From positions 1 to 64,000 of the forward strand of contig NZ_CP108053.1 in the NCBI RefSeq assembly GCF_036173105.1: 64,000 nucleotides of DNA, given 5' to 3'. Below are positions 24,306 to 33,664 of the stretch, in pieces. The DNA is from Streptomyces sp. NBC_00287 (lineage in GTDB: Bacteria > Actinomycetota > Actinomycetes > Streptomycetales > Streptomycetaceae). Under the pieces are notes generated by a model that did no database searches, was not told the DNA's origin, and saw only the letters and a program-made list of their open reading frames with translations. The translations under genes were made by a program, and so were the position numbers. Numbering within the stretch: position 1 is the stretch's first letter; each line of letters opens with the position of its first letter.

Positions 24306-25220
24306 ATGACCCGCTCCACACCAGATACTCCGGCCACCGAGTCGGCCCCCAGCCCCGCTGAACCGCTGCGCTTGCAGGTCCTGACCGCGCTCGCCCTCCA
24401 CCGCATGGCCACCACCGGCCAACTGCGCCAGATGCTGCGGCCGGACGGCTCCCGCCAACTGCTCTCCCGCACACTGAACAAACTGCGCACCACAGGCTTC
24501 ACCGACCTCACACCGCTTCCGGGCGCGGACCGGCCGCGCACCCACGCCTGGTACCTCACACCGCAAGGAGCACGCCTGACCCGCGACCTCCCCCTCCTGC
24601 GCGGCCGCCCGCCCTACCCCATCACCTCAACAACCGCAGCATCACTGAAGACACCACACACGCTCACCGTTGTGCGCGCCCATCTGCCCTTTGCGGCAGA
24701 CGCCCGCCGGCTCGGACACGAACACGGGCCGTGGGACTGGACCCCCGAGGTCTCCCACCCCATCGGCGACGGCGAACGGGTAACCGCCGACGCCCTCCTC
24801 CACTACACCATCACCCAAGGCGAACACCGGCGCAAACTACGCGCCTTCATCGAAGTCGACCGCACCACCATGAGCAGCGAACGCCTCGCCATAAAACTCA
24901 TCGACTACGCCCGCCTCTTCACCCACGAACCACCACCCGCCGGCCGCCGCCGACCCGCTGCTCCCGGACCGGCCTGGCTCCGCCACTACCCCCTCTTCCC
25001 CCGCATCCTCTTCATCCTCACCGGAGCCTCCCCCACCAGGCTGGCCCACCGGATCAACGACCTCAAAGCAATGACCATCCAGCACCCCCTCGTCGCCGCC
25101 CTCGCCCGCGAAGTCCCCCTCGCAGCCGCCATCCTCGAAGACATCGAACAACTCGGCCCCACCCACCCCGTATGGACCCCACTCACCACCGGCGAACCAC
25201 AATCCTGGACGGCGCTGTAA
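24306..25220 (+). CDS. Replication-relaxation family protein
   Basis: 304 residues from the ATG at 24306. The N-terminal winged helix (LQVLTALALHRMATTGQLRQML...LSRTLNKLRTTGF, about 20-70) and the downstream region with WTPEVSHPIGDGERV, HRRKLRAFIEVDRTT and ERLAIKLIDYARLF are typical of the Replic_Relax family found on actinobacterial plasmids and integrative elements. The family is linked to replication and relaxation functions by name and context, not by a known reaction. Two degraded copies occur at 51431 and 61131. Confidence 0.85.
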   Translation: MTRSTPDTPATESAPSPAEPLRLQVLTALALHRMATTGQLRQMLRPDGSRQLLSRTLNKLRTTGFTDLTPLPGADRPRTHAWYLTPQGARLTRDLPLLRGRPPYPITSTTAASLKTPHTLTVVRAHLPFAADARRLGHEHGPWDWTPEVSHPIGDGERVTADALLHYTITQGEHRRKLRAFIEVDRTTMSSERLAIKLIDYARLFTHEPPPAGRRRPAAPGPAWLRHYPLFPRILFILTGASPTRLAHRINDLKAMTIQHPLVAALAREVPLAAAILEDIEQLGPTHPVWTPLTTGEPQSWTAL

Positions 25221-25322
25221 GAAACCCAGAACACACCCCGACCCAGGAGGATGCGGCGCAGCTTGGGGTGGGAGGGCCGCACCCTCCTGCCCTTGTCGCA
25301 CCCCTCAATCCAGGAGAGGACA

Positions 25323-25820
25323 TTGAGCGACGGCATCACGTGGCTGACCGAGGCCTGGCGGAACGACGCCCCCATCCTGTTCGTCACCTTCGCACGCGGC
25401 ATCAGCCCAGGCGACCTCGTTGTCCGGCTCGGCGCCCGGCCCACAGAAGTGCTCGACCCGATCACCTTCGCCGAGGCCGAGCGGCTGACGTTCAACGACC
25501 GCGCATCAGCCCGCGTAGCCCGCTTCGGTGAATGCGCAGGCTGGTCACACGCGGTGGAGCAGGGCCGGCCCTCCAAGGCCTGGTGGGCTCACCCCGACCT
25601 CTCCGCAGGCGCCGTCGAAGTCCTGCACCTGACCCCGAAGCCGGACGACCCGCCCAGTGAGTGCTGGTACTACCGCGACAGCCAAACGGTCGGCCGCTTC
25701 GACATCGGCGACACCCCGGATGGCTTCGTTCACTTCTCAGAGCAGCGATTACCCATGTGCTCGGGAGGCAGTGGGAGACGAGTCGGCATGCGGATGTTCA
25801 AGAGAAATGAAGGCACCTGA
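25323..25820 (+). CDS. DUF6461-like protein
   Basis: 165 residues from a TTG at 25323, with AGGAGAGGACA just upstream. The N-terminus (ITWLTEAWRNDAPILFVTFARG...GDLVVRLGARP) is the signature of the actinobacterial DUF6461 family, whose function is unknown. The C-terminal ~30 residues (CSGGSGRRVGMRMFKRNEGT) do not look like the family end and may result from a frameshift or a fused tail. It stands alone, 100 bp after the replication-relaxation gene. Confidence 0.7.
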   Translation: MSDGITWLTEAWRNDAPILFVTFARGISPGDLVVRLGARPTEVLDPITFAEAERLTFNDRASARVARFGECAGWSHAVEQGRPSKAWWAHPDLSAGAVEVLHLTPKPDDPPSECWYYRDSQTVGRFDIGDTPDGFVHFSEQRLPMCSGGSGRRVGMRMFKRNEGT

Positions 25821-26033
25821 CAGTCCCATGCGACGGACGGCCGTCACTCCTGAAGCGGGTGCACTCCCCGTGGTGGGATGTCGATGCTCGCCAGTACGGG
25901 CAGCAACCGGGCCAGCGGCTTCCCTGGCTGGCGGCCGGTCCGTCGGTGGCTTGTGGGATTGGATCGCCGGCCTGTCAGCGGGTACGGGGCGGACCCGCAC
26001 CGAGCGTGGTGCGGGCCCTGCAGAGGGGCTGGC

Positions 26034-27446
26034 TCAGCCGACGCAGGCGGGGACGCTGTTCGGTGGGGCGCAGTTGTTCGGGTGGTTGCGTTTGACCTCG
26101 GTGTCATTCAGCGTGACGGTGCCGGACTCCTCGAAGATGCCGCCTCCGTCGTCGGCATGGTTGTCGGTGACGGAGCTGTGGTTCAGGGTCGTCGATCCGA
26201 CGGCGTTGAAGATGCCCCCGCCCCGGGCGGTGCCGCCATCCGGAGCCTTGGCGGTGTTGGCGCTGATCTGCGATCGCTCGGTCGTCACGGTGCCGCCGAG
26301 ATCGTTGCTGATGCCGCCGCCCCGGGCTGTGCCGCCCGGAGCGCTGGCGGTGTTGCCGCGCACTGTGCTGTTGTTCAGAGTGAGATCGCCCTCGGGGCCG
26401 AGACTGATCGCGCCGCCCGTGACGGTGCCGCCATTGGGAGCGGTGGCGTGGTTGCCGATGACGCGGGTGCGTGTCAAGGTCAGCGTGCCTCCGTTCCCGG
26501 CTGCGCCGCCGTTGGCGGTGCCTCCCGGGGCGCTGGCGGTGTTGTTGCGGATGACGGTGCCTGTCACGGTCACCGTGGCGGAATTGTTCAGAGCGCCGCG
26601 CGCGGTGCCTCCCGGGGCGGTGGAGTGGTTGCCGCTGATGAGGCTGTCCCTGATCGTCGCCGGGGCGAAGAAGGCGATGGCGCCGAGAGCGAGACTGTCG
26701 GTGTTCTTGGTGACGCGGACGGCGTTGTTGGTGAAGCGGGTCCTTTCCACCGTTAGGGGCCCGTTGTTGAGGACTCCGCCGCCTGCGGCAGAGCTCTGGA
26801 CGTCACCGTTGTAGACGGCGGTGTTTTTGCTGATCTCTGTGTCTGCCAAGGTCGCTGCGCCGACCCCGGCGGCGTTTCCGCTTTCGATGCCGCCGCCCTC
26901 GGCGAATACGCTGGACTCGGCGGTGTTGTTGACCACTCGGCTATGCCTCACCATCAGCGTGCCGAGGCTGGAAATGCCACCACCACAGGCCCCGCCGCCC
27001 GGGAAGTTCGGGCAGTCCGGTGCCGCGCCACCGCTGATGGTGGTCTTGTTGAGCTTCAGGATGCCGGTGTCGTCCACGAAGAGGATGCGAAAATCGGGGG
27101 CGGACCGGGCGCGCGCGATCGTCGCGCCATTGCCTTCGATGGTGATGCCGCTGGTGATGGCCGGCAGGCCGTTGGACGAGTTGGCGGGGTTGGGGGTAGC
27201 CAGCCAGTAGGTGCACTTGCGGGTCAGGCGGAGGGTGTCGGGGCCCGGTGAGCTATTGGCCGTGTTCACCGCCGCGACGAGGTCCGGGACCGAGCACTTC
27301 ACGTCTACCGTGTCGGCGTGGGCGAGCGGGGCCGGGAGCACCATTGCAACCGTGGCTGCCAGCCCGGCCGCAGCCAGAAACCATCCCGGATGCGATCGCC
27401 GGACGCCAGCGGGCGGATCCGTCGCTCGGACGTTCTGCAAGGACAT
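26034..27446 (-). CDS. Secreted right-handed beta-helix protein
   Basis: 470 residues from the ATG at 27446 (AGAAGGAGAAGGCCCTG before it). A signal peptide spans about residues 1-44 (basic start, GWFLAAAGLAATVAMVLPAP, cleavage after AHA). The rest is repeats of 20-35 residues with NNT/GNT and GGG(I/V) turns: for example TISGGAAP, RVVNNTAES, GGGVLNNGPLTVERTRF, SGNHSTAPGGTARG, NTASAPGGTARGGGISN. This matches parallel beta-helix proteins with polymorphic outer-membrane-type repeats. No catalytic residues for pectin lyase can be assigned. It is secreted or wall-associated, perhaps an adhesin or carbohydrate-binding protein. Confidence 0.85.
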   Translation of the reverse strand: MSLQNVRATDPPAGVRRSHPGWFLAAAGLAATVAMVLPAPLAHADTVDVKCSVPDLVAAVNTANSSPGPDTLRLTRKCTYWLATPNPANSSNGLPAITSGITIEGNGATIARARSAPDFRILFVDDTGILKLNKTTISGGAAPDCPNFPGGGACGGGISSLGTLMVRHSRVVNNTAESSVFAEGGGIESGNAAGVGAATLADTEISKNTAVYNGDVQSSAAGGGVLNNGPLTVERTRFTNNAVRVTKNTDSLALGAIAFFAPATIRDSLISGNHSTAPGGTARGALNNSATVTVTGTVIRNNTASAPGGTANGGAAGNGGTLTLTRTRVIGNHATAPNGGTVTGGAISLGPEGDLTLNNSTVRGNTASAPGGTARGGGISNDLGGTVTTERSQISANTAKAPDGGTARGGGIFNAVGSTTLNHSSVTDNHADDGGGIFEESGTVTLNDTEVKRNHPNNCAPPNSVPACVG

Positions 27447-28072
27447 CAGGGCCTTCTCCTTCTGCACCAGGAGGCACCCCACCGGGCACGTCCCACTACC
27501 GGCCCGGTCCGCCCTGGCGCAGGTCCTGGACGTGGGCCGCTGGAGACCAACCGACCACGGTCTCCTGCCGTCTGCTTCCCGGCAGGCCCGTTTGAGCGAG
27601 GCGTGACACCCGGAAGTGGGGGTACGCGCGCACAGCAGTGGGCGGGTGCTCACTGGGAGGCCACTTAAGAAGTGGAACACCCGATCCTGAAGAGCTCGGG
27701 TCGGGATGCGGCGTTAGGGCGTTGCCGGAGCGGCGCATCTCCCGGGCGCCCCGCTCCGACCCCTTCCAGCACGCCGCTCCCTAGCGAAACGGCGGCGGCG
27801 CGTTTGCCTCACATCCCGAGGCGCGGGCCGCTGGGTGTGTCCCAGGCCGATGTCCGGGGCTGTGCCGGATTTCGTGACTGAGGCCCAGCGGGTGACTACG
27901 CGCCCGGCCGGGCTTGCGTGCGTGGCTGCCCCTGGCAGCGTCATGCACCCTGGCACAGAATCTCAGAGGCCCCAAGTCCATGCGGGGGCCTCACCGCTTT
28001 CTACGCCTCCCAACGCGTGCCTCCCGTACTCGTGAACACCGCCTATCCGCGCGAGCGTGCGACTCCCAATGA
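27447..28072. other. Intergenic, no supported gene
   Basis: About 620 bp upstream of the beta-helix gene. Open frames here are short, lack ribosome sites and have biased composition. It should contain the promoter of the 27446 gene, but I cannot point to its boxes. Confidence 0.4.
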
Positions 28073-28321
28073 CATGTCAAAACGACGCCGCTACTCGCGT
28101 ACAAAACCACCCCGGACAAGGGCATAGCGTTCCTGCTCCCGGCGTTCGAAGAAGCCGGACTCCTCGATGACGACGTGAGCGAGGAGTTCGACTCGCTGCG
28201 TGCGACCCTGACCGCCCTGCAGCAGCACTCCGGGCTGTCACTGCCACGCCAGGACATCCTGAACGGCCGGCTGCCCGCAGCGGTAACAGCGACCACGCCG
28301 CCAGAAAACCTGGGGGACTAA
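28073..28321 (+). pseudogene. 5'-truncated hypothetical gene
   Basis: An open frame begins directly after a TGA (28070-28072) with no start codon. It reads KGIAFLLPAFEEAGLLDDDV and SEEFDSLRATLTALQQHSGL, ending ENLGD. The composition is that of genuine protein, so this is the C-terminal end of a gene whose start has been lost. No family was recognised. Confidence 0.5.
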
Positions 28322-28331
28322 CGAGCAGGCC

Positions 28332-28520
28332 ATGACCAAACGCCACACCATCCACAGCCGAGCCCGCACCGCCATGGTGGGCATCGTCACCCTCACGATC
28401 GTCGCCGGCCTCGTCCCCGAGACGGGGGCGGTAGATGTCGCAATCCCCACCGAACCCAGAAGGCCCTCACCCATGCAAGACCACCCTGCTGTCACCAACG
28501 TGCCCGAACAGCACAGCTGA
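28332..28520 (+). CDS. Possible small membrane peptide (62 aa)
   Basis: The ATG at 28332 lies 10 bp after the truncated frame. The product has a basic start, one hydrophobic helix (AMVGIVTLTIVAGLVPETGA) and a short polar tail. The ribosome site (GAGCAGGCC) is weak. This could be a real small membrane peptide or chance; confidence is low. Confidence 0.35.
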   Translation: MTKRHTIHSRARTAMVGIVTLTIVAGLVPETGAVDVAIPTEPRRPSPMQDHPAVTNVPEQHS

Positions 28521-28830
28521 TATGGAGGGCCTGGGTGTCAAGGGACGTGCGGTGTCCGGCTCGACATTCAGGTGCCGGGCCTGGTCTTCGTGTTGTTGGG
28601 CCGGTGGGAGAGGGCGTGTAGTGAGGCGTGTCGGCTCGACGCGCGGTCAGACTGATATGCGCGGGTTGGGTACCGCATGACCGGTTGTGCGTCGGGAGTG
28701 TTCCGCGGGTCTAGGGTCGAGCGTGGCCGCACCGATCTCCGGCGGGGCTGCTCATAGCTGTGCCGCGGGTCCTCCTCGCGCTGCCCGTCCAGCGCCGGTC
28801 TCCCACCGGCGGCTTGCAGGCCGGATGGGG

Positions 28831-29913
28831 TCAGGACGGCTCGTCCATCACGGCCAGGCTCCAGCACCATCCGGCCAGTTCGCGGGCGACGGCCACGGCG
28901 GCGATGGTGGGCCGCTTGTCGCGGGCGTCGAATCGCTTCCACCGCTGGTTAAGGCGCCGGTTGCCGCGCTCGGCCCGGTCCCGGACGGCGGGCGGCTGAC
29001 CGGCCTGGCGGCGCATCAGCTCGCGGCCCAGACGGTACCGCTTGCGGTGGTGCCAGGACGCCTCCACCAGCAGCCGGCGGGCGTGGCTGTTGCCGGTCTT
29101 GGTGATCGGGCCCTGCGCCCGGCGCTGGCCGCTGGAGGCTTCCGAGGGCACCAGTCCCAGATAGGAGCCGATGGTGGCGCCGGTGAACCGGTGCCAGTCG
29201 CCGACCTCGACGGCCAGACCGAAGGCGGTCAGTGTGCTGACGCCGCGCAGGCACCCCAGCCGCCCCACCACCGGCGCAAACGGCGAGACGGCGGCCATCT
29301 GCTCGATGGCCCCGTCCAGCCGCCCGCGGCGGGCATGCGTGTTCAGCACGGCGTCGAAGGCTTCGTCGAAAGCCAGCTGCACGCCGAGCCGGTCGAAGGA
29401 GAGCGAGCGCAGCCAGCACTCGTGCTCCTGCGTCCAGGCCGAGCCCTGCCACACCAGGCCGTGGCGCAGCAGTAACTTGGAGAGCCGGTGGCGGGCCCGC
29501 ATCAGATCTCCGCGCACGTCCTCGCGGGCCCGCACAAGATCCCGCGCGGCTTCCTCCGCCTCGGTGGGCACCCGCACGGCCGGGAGTTCCCCGATCCGCA
29601 GCAGCCTCGCCAGCCGCTCGGCATCCCTCCGGTCGGTCTTGACCCGGTCACCCGGCGGCCGTTCGACCTTCGACGGTGCGACCACCACGCACCGCACGCC
29701 CGCCGCCAGCAACGCCCTGGCCAGGCCGAACCCGGTCGGCCCGGCCTCATACGCTGCCGCCACCGGACCCGGCAGCGACGCCGCCCAGGCCACCACCGCG
29801 TCCGTTTCCGGCGCCAGCCGCAGCGACCGGATCTCCCCGGATACTCCATCGATCGCGGCCCCGACGACGGAACGGGCGTGAACATCCAGCCCGGCATACG
29901 TACGCTCGAACAT
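28831..29913 (-). CDS. IS110-family recombinase/transposase
   Basis: 360 residues from the ATG at 29913, preceded by GCGGGAGGTGCCGGTC. The N-terminal RuvC-like DEDD domain is visible: AGLDVHARS (Asp10), AAYEAGPTGFG (Glu56) and KTDRRDAERLARLL (Asp94 and Asp97). The C-terminal Transposase_20 domain has LRGVSTLTAFGLAVEVGDW, SYLGLVPSEASSG with the candidate nucleophilic Ser, and ITKTGNSHARRLLVEASW. IS110 recombinases are guided by a bridge RNA made from the element's non-coding end. The frame is intact, so the copy may be active. Confidence 0.92.
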   Translation of the reverse strand: MFERTYAGLDVHARSVVGAAIDGVSGEIRSLRLAPETDAVVAWAASLPGPVAAAYEAGPTGFGLARALLAAGVRCVVVAPSKVERPPGDRVKTDRRDAERLARLLRIGELPAVRVPTEAEEAARDLVRAREDVRGDLMRARHRLSKLLLRHGLVWQGSAWTQEHECWLRSLSFDRLGVQLAFDEAFDAVLNTHARRGRLDGAIEQMAAVSPFAPVVGRLGCLRGVSTLTAFGLAVEVGDWHRFTGATIGSYLGLVPSEASSGQRRAQGPITKTGNSHARRLLVEASWHHRKRYRLGRELMRRQAGQPPAVRDRAERGNRRLNQRWKRFDARDKRPTIAAVAVARELAGWCWSLAVMDEPS

Positions 29914-30060
29914 GACCGGCACCTCCCGCAATTGCGGCTCTACCGCCACTCAGAGTGGCGGCAACCCGCGCCAACTTGCGAGCGAGGCGCCGGTTCTCCA
30001 TACGGTCTAGGGCGGCGTTCAGCGGCCCCATCGGGGCGACTCCAACTGGACCCAGTTCGT
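29914..30060 (-). ncRNA. Candidate bridge-RNA region of the IS110 element
   Basis: Non-coding DNA directly upstream of the recombinase contains a hairpin with perfect 9-bp arms (CCGCCACTC/GAGTGGCGG) at 29942-29960. In the IS110 group the bridge RNA is encoded in this position. No loops matching the flanks were verified, and the downstream end (28640-28830) is the alternative location used by IS1111-type members. Confidence 0.3.
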
Positions 30061-30176
30061 GGGCGAATGGCGAAGATCAGGCGGCGTGTGGCGGGCACCG
30101 GAGGGCGGATTGCCTTGGGACCACCGGGGCGGCACGGTGTGGACCGTGATGATGGTCATGCGCGGGTTTCGGCATG

Positions 30177-30569
30177 ATGGCCGTCGTGACGGATCGAACA
30201 TCCTTGGAGTCTGAACTCGCGTTGTTCATGGGCGAGTACGAGTTGGCCAACAACAGCCATGACATCGAGCGCGTCGTGCCGTTCATTGCCGAGGACGCCA
30301 CGTACTGGTTCTCGGACGGCTCGTATCGGGGCATCGGGGAGATCCGGTCCGCGATCGAGAAGACGTTCGCGAAGATCCTCGACGAGGTGTATGAAGTCCG
30401 GGATCTGGAGTGGCCTGTACTCACAACCGATGTCGCGGTGTGCCGTTATCGGTTTGCCTGGACCGGCGTCGTCGATGGTGCCTTGCGGTCTGGCCAGGGG
30501 CGGGGCACCAACCTCATCGTGCGGCAGGATGGCGGGTGGAAGATGCTGCATGAGCATCTGAGCTCCTGA
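30177..30569 (+). CDS. SnoaL/NTF2-like domain protein
   Basis: 130 residues (ATG at 30177; ATG at 30174 and GTG at 30186 are alternatives, none with a strong site). The sequence has the cone-shaped NTF2-like plan: an N-terminal helix pair (FMGEYELANNSHDIERVVPFIAED), then ATYWFSDGSYRGIGEIRSAI, and C-terminal strands ending RFAWTGVVDG...NLIVRQDGGWKMLHEHLSS. Members of this fold are isomerases, cyclases or binding proteins in detoxification and polyketide metabolism. The substrate is unknown and no operon partner is visible. Confidence 0.75.
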   Translation: MAVVTDRTSLESELALFMGEYELANNSHDIERVVPFIAEDATYWFSDGSYRGIGEIRSAIEKTFAKILDEVYEVRDLEWPVLTTDVAVCRYRFAWTGVVDGALRSGQGRGTNLIVRQDGGWKMLHEHLSS

Positions 30570-30620
30570 TCCCTCAGGCGGTCGGCTATGTCGTCCCGTT
30601 GGTCTTGATCGCTTTGGTGC

Positions 30621-30790
30621 GGGCCAGGCGGGGCAGCCCAAGCTGACGGGCCGCCAGCAGGCCCATCTGGTCGAGCAGCACGCCACCGGCGAGCACTCCA
30701 TCGCCGACCCCGCCGAGTTGTCTGTGTGTCGAGGGCGACGGTGTACCGCGTTCTGGAGCGGGCCCGATCTTCCAGCGACGTGCATAGCTG
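30621..30790 (+). pseudogene. Serine recombinase HTH fragment, frameshifted
   Basis: The plus strand reads PKLTGRQQAHLVEQHATGEH, SIADPAEL, then after a one-base shift VSRATVYRVLERAR. This is the C-terminal helix-turn-helix of resolvase/invertase recombinases. The catalytic domain is absent. Probably a relic of a Tn3-type resolvase. Confidence 0.65.
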
Positions 30791-30811
30791 ACGCGTTACC
30801 GTAGCGACCGT

Positions 30812-32944
30812 TCAATCACCTGGCAGCGGGGCCTCCCACGGCTCGGCGATCCATCCATTCGGCTCCCACCCGTACCGTCTCAGCCTTCTCGCCTCGTCCA
30901 CGCGCCCGGCCGCGTGCAGCAGATCGGTGGCCAGGGTCAGGGAGCCAGTGTTACCAGCTTCAGCATGGGTTCTCAGTCGCTCCAGGGCCTCGGCTATCCG
31001 TGTGGGCCTCTGCAGCAGCCAGGCGTAGTCGTCCCTCAGCATTAGGGGAGCCCACTGCGTGGTGACCCTCGCGCCGTCGACGACGTTGCGTTGGACCCAG
31101 GCATCGGCGTCCTCAATCTGCTGCATCTTCTCCAGCAGAGCGTTCATCCCCAAGGGGGCGGAATCGCTCGCCTCGGAAGCAAGCTGATGGCATGTCAAGG
31201 CCTCGTCTGTCATACCGCGTCTGGTCAGCAGCAGGACTGCCCATCCCAGAGAGAGAAGGTCACCGGCTTCGGCGCCGCGCTGGTACCACGCGACCGCTTC
31301 TTCCTCCCGGTCGGCCATTCGCAGGATGTCGGCCGTCGGTCTCAGAGCACGGGTGTCGCCGGCCTCGACGGCGCCCCGGTGCAGGCGCATGGCGATGCGG
31401 AGAAGACCACGGGCGTGGGCCGCGCGGGCGAGTGATGCATGGCCCGCCGGAGTGCCGTGGTCAATCAGGGCGTCCCACGTGTGAGCCGGAACTGGAACGA
31501 CGAGAGCGTCGCGGGCTCCGGGAGCCGGAGGAACGGTGCCGCTATGCCGGCCGTGTTGTTCGAGGTAGTCGGCGAGACGGTAGTGGGGTTGCGCGAAGGT
31601 GGGTTGGCCGCGTCGTGGCCGGATACGGGTCAGCGGGCCGCGGGTGCCACGCACCGGGCAGACAACATAGGCGAGGGCCCGTTCGAGCCAGTCGTCCTCC
31701 AGCAGGTCCCACTGCGTGTCGGTGAGATAGCCCTCGGCGGCGGCCTCCAGCAGAGCCAGGGGCAGGGCGAGGCCGTGACCAAGGCTGCGCACGTCCATCG
31801 CGGCCTCGATCAACGCCTTGGCACCTGGGGATGCGTTGTTGTAGCGCTCGATCAGGGCGGGGACGCCGGCCAGATACTGGGTGACCTGCCCCTGCTCCGC
31901 GTGCTGAAGAGCTTCGGCCAGACGAGGGTCAGTGGCGGCGGCCTGTGCAGTCGTGAGTTCCTCAACGCTGAAGGCCTCTGGGACGGCCATGCTCTTGTTC
32001 GTGACCAGCTGGCGGGCCTGCACGTACGGGTCCGGTGGTACGGGCCCAGTCCTGGGGACATCGGTGAGCGTGTCCCAGTGCTCGGGCCAGGTAGTGCCCA
32101 GGATCAGCACCGGGCCGCGTGCGGGGTCGTTCAGCAGCTCGCGGAGGCCGGAGGCGACCTGCGCACTGTGGTCACGGTCAAGAAGGTAGTGCTGGGCATC
32201 GTTGAGCCACACCACGGTCCGCGGCGCCACCAGGTCCAGGTTCCTGATCACGGCTGTCGGCTGATCGGGCTCGATCGGATGCCACAACCGCCATCCGTCC
32301 GGCAGGTTCTTGACCGCTTCCCAGCAGGCCCGGGTCTTACCCGTGGAAGACCCGCCGACCAGTACTGCGATGCCGCTCTGCCCATTCGCGGCGGCGGCCA
32401 CAAGCGAGCCCAGCCGAGTGTCGAACTCACGTCTGACGTAGGCCGGTAACGCGCTGATCCTGCCGACTGCAGCGCCGCCGTCGAGGGCTGGGTGCACCTC
32501 CAGGTCGTTCAGAACGAGCCGATCGTCGAACTCGGCAATCGGTCGGCCGACGTAGCGGCCTTCCGCCCGGAAACCAGGTGGCAAGGCGGCGACGGACTGA
32601 GGCGCCCTGGCCTGTTCCCACCGCCTCTTCCACAGTTCCTTCGTGCTCACCCACTGCCCTGTCGCTTTGGCGCGGTCCGGCCCGGTGAGGGTGTCGGGTC
32701 GAGGTACCCCGGACCATTCCAGCAGGACCTCGACCAGGGTCCACAGGGTCTTGAAGTCCTTGGCCGGGGTGCCCCTTTCGAACCAGCCGCCGACGGTAGT
32801 GGGTGAGAGGGCCTGCTGGAGCCGACGGCCGGCTTCGGCGATGGCGTCCGTGCGGTCCCGGCCCTGAAGCGCGCTGGCCTCCAGCTTGCGCAGCTCCGAA
32901 CGCAAGATCTCTCGTTCGGTACTCAGATCCGTGCTCTCGATCAC
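30812..32944 (-). CDS. STAND-like ATPase with helical repeats
   Basis: 710 residues from the GTG at 32944 (GGAGGGTGTGCG before it). The N-terminal ~115 residues contain an XRE-like region (LRKLEASALQGRDRTDAIAE...LSPTTVGGWFERGTPAKDFKTLWTL) that is often fused to such ATPases. The NTPase core has Walker A GGSSTGKT (197-204), Walker B TVVWLNDAQ (243-251) and a sensor-like GPVLILGTTWPEHW. The last ~250 residues are TPR/Sel1-like repeats (YQRGAEAGDLLSLGWAVLLL). Similar Streptomyces proteins are uncharacterised; the design is that of signal-sensing STAND proteins used in defence or regulation. It is monocistronic. Confidence 0.8.
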   Translation of the reverse strand: MIESTDLSTEREILRSELRKLEASALQGRDRTDAIAEAGRRLQQALSPTTVGGWFERGTPAKDFKTLWTLVEVLLEWSGVPRPDTLTGPDRAKATGQWVSTKELWKRRWEQARAPQSVAALPPGFRAEGRYVGRPIAEFDDRLVLNDLEVHPALDGGAAVGRISALPAYVRREFDTRLGSLVAAAANGQSGIAVLVGGSSTGKTRACWEAVKNLPDGWRLWHPIEPDQPTAVIRNLDLVAPRTVVWLNDAQHYLLDRDHSAQVASGLRELLNDPARGPVLILGTTWPEHWDTLTDVPRTGPVPPDPYVQARQLVTNKSMAVPEAFSVEELTTAQAAATDPRLAEALQHAEQGQVTQYLAGVPALIERYNNASPGAKALIEAAMDVRSLGHGLALPLALLEAAAEGYLTDTQWDLLEDDWLERALAYVVCPVRGTRGPLTRIRPRRGQPTFAQPHYRLADYLEQHGRHSGTVPPAPGARDALVVPVPAHTWDALIDHGTPAGHASLARAAHARGLLRIAMRLHRGAVEAGDTRALRPTADILRMADREEEAVAWYQRGAEAGDLLSLGWAVLLLTRRGMTDEALTCHQLASEASDSAPLGMNALLEKMQQIEDADAWVQRNVVDGARVTTQWAPLMLRDDYAWLLQRPTRIAEALERLRTHAEAGNTGSLTLATDLLHAAGRVDEARRLRRYGWEPNGWIAEPWEAPLPGD

Positions 32945-33127
32945 CGCACACCCTCCCCGGTCCCGCGGATCTGTCGGATCCGTCCGGCGGTCGGCTCAAC
33001 ACCCCTGTGAACTGGGCCTTTGATGCTGGTATCCGCCCGGTCCGGTAAGGCTTCAGCGCTGCGGGGCGGTCGGCTGTGATGTTCCTCGTGCGGCCCATCC
33101 GGTGGCTGCACGAAGGGAGGGAATGCC

Positions 33128-33301
33128 ATGAACATCGCCGCCTGGGCCACCCTGGTGCCCGTCGCCGTCGCGCTAGTCGCCGCTGCCGCGGCTGTGCTGA
33201 TCGTCATCGTCGTGGTGAAGGGCACCGCCTCGCGTGACCGCGCCACAGTGCTGAAGGCTGTCGCCGAAGTGATCCGGGCCGTACGCGGCAGCCGTAGGTG
33301 A
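33128..33301 (+). CDS. Small single-pass membrane protein (57 aa)
   Basis: A 57-codon frame begins at the ATG at 33128 with GAAGGGAGGGAATGCC upstream, a strong site. The product has a long N-terminal hydrophobic helix (LVPVAVALVAAAAAVLIVIV) and a short basic cytoplasmic tail (LKAVAEVIRAVRGSRR). It is divergent from the STAND ATPase gene and could be its membrane partner, but this is only proximity. Confidence 0.65.
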   Translation: MNIAAWATLVPVAVALVAAAAAVLIVIVVVKGTASRDRATVLKAVAEVIRAVRGSRR

Positions 33302-33664
33302 CTGCCCATCAGCCCCGTCACCGGGCGCCCCCTCCAGGTGGGGCGGTGGTGGCGAGCCTCGTCGCACCCCGCTTGACCGCCACGAGCTCCACCTCGTCAT
33401 CGAGCACCGTCCAGTGCTCAACTAGCTCACGCATCCCCACCGACAGTCGCCCCACGAACACGCATACTGCCGGACAGCCCAGGTCAACGCCGCCGAAAGC
33501 GACAAATGATCAACGGCATTTGTGCGGCTCGTGACACGTTCGTTAACGACGCCCGTAGGCCCGCTGCCGGGTCTGTCGGCGTACTCGTTGAAGTGATCAG
33601 GTAGGTACGGATGAACGTGCTCAGCTTGGTGGCTGCCAAGACGTCGGTCTCGTGGTGAGAAACC
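33302..33664. other. Intergenic, no supported gene
   Basis: About 360 bp with no convincing frame. Confidence 0.4.

Larger units (their letters stand above)
28640..30060 (-). mobile_element. IS110-family element (ends approximate)
   Basis: One intact IS110-type recombinase gene is flanked by ~190 bp of non-coding DNA on its downstream side and ~150 bp upstream. IS110 elements lack clear terminal inverted repeats, so the ends given are estimates from where coding or unrelated sequence resumes. Confidence 0.6.
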
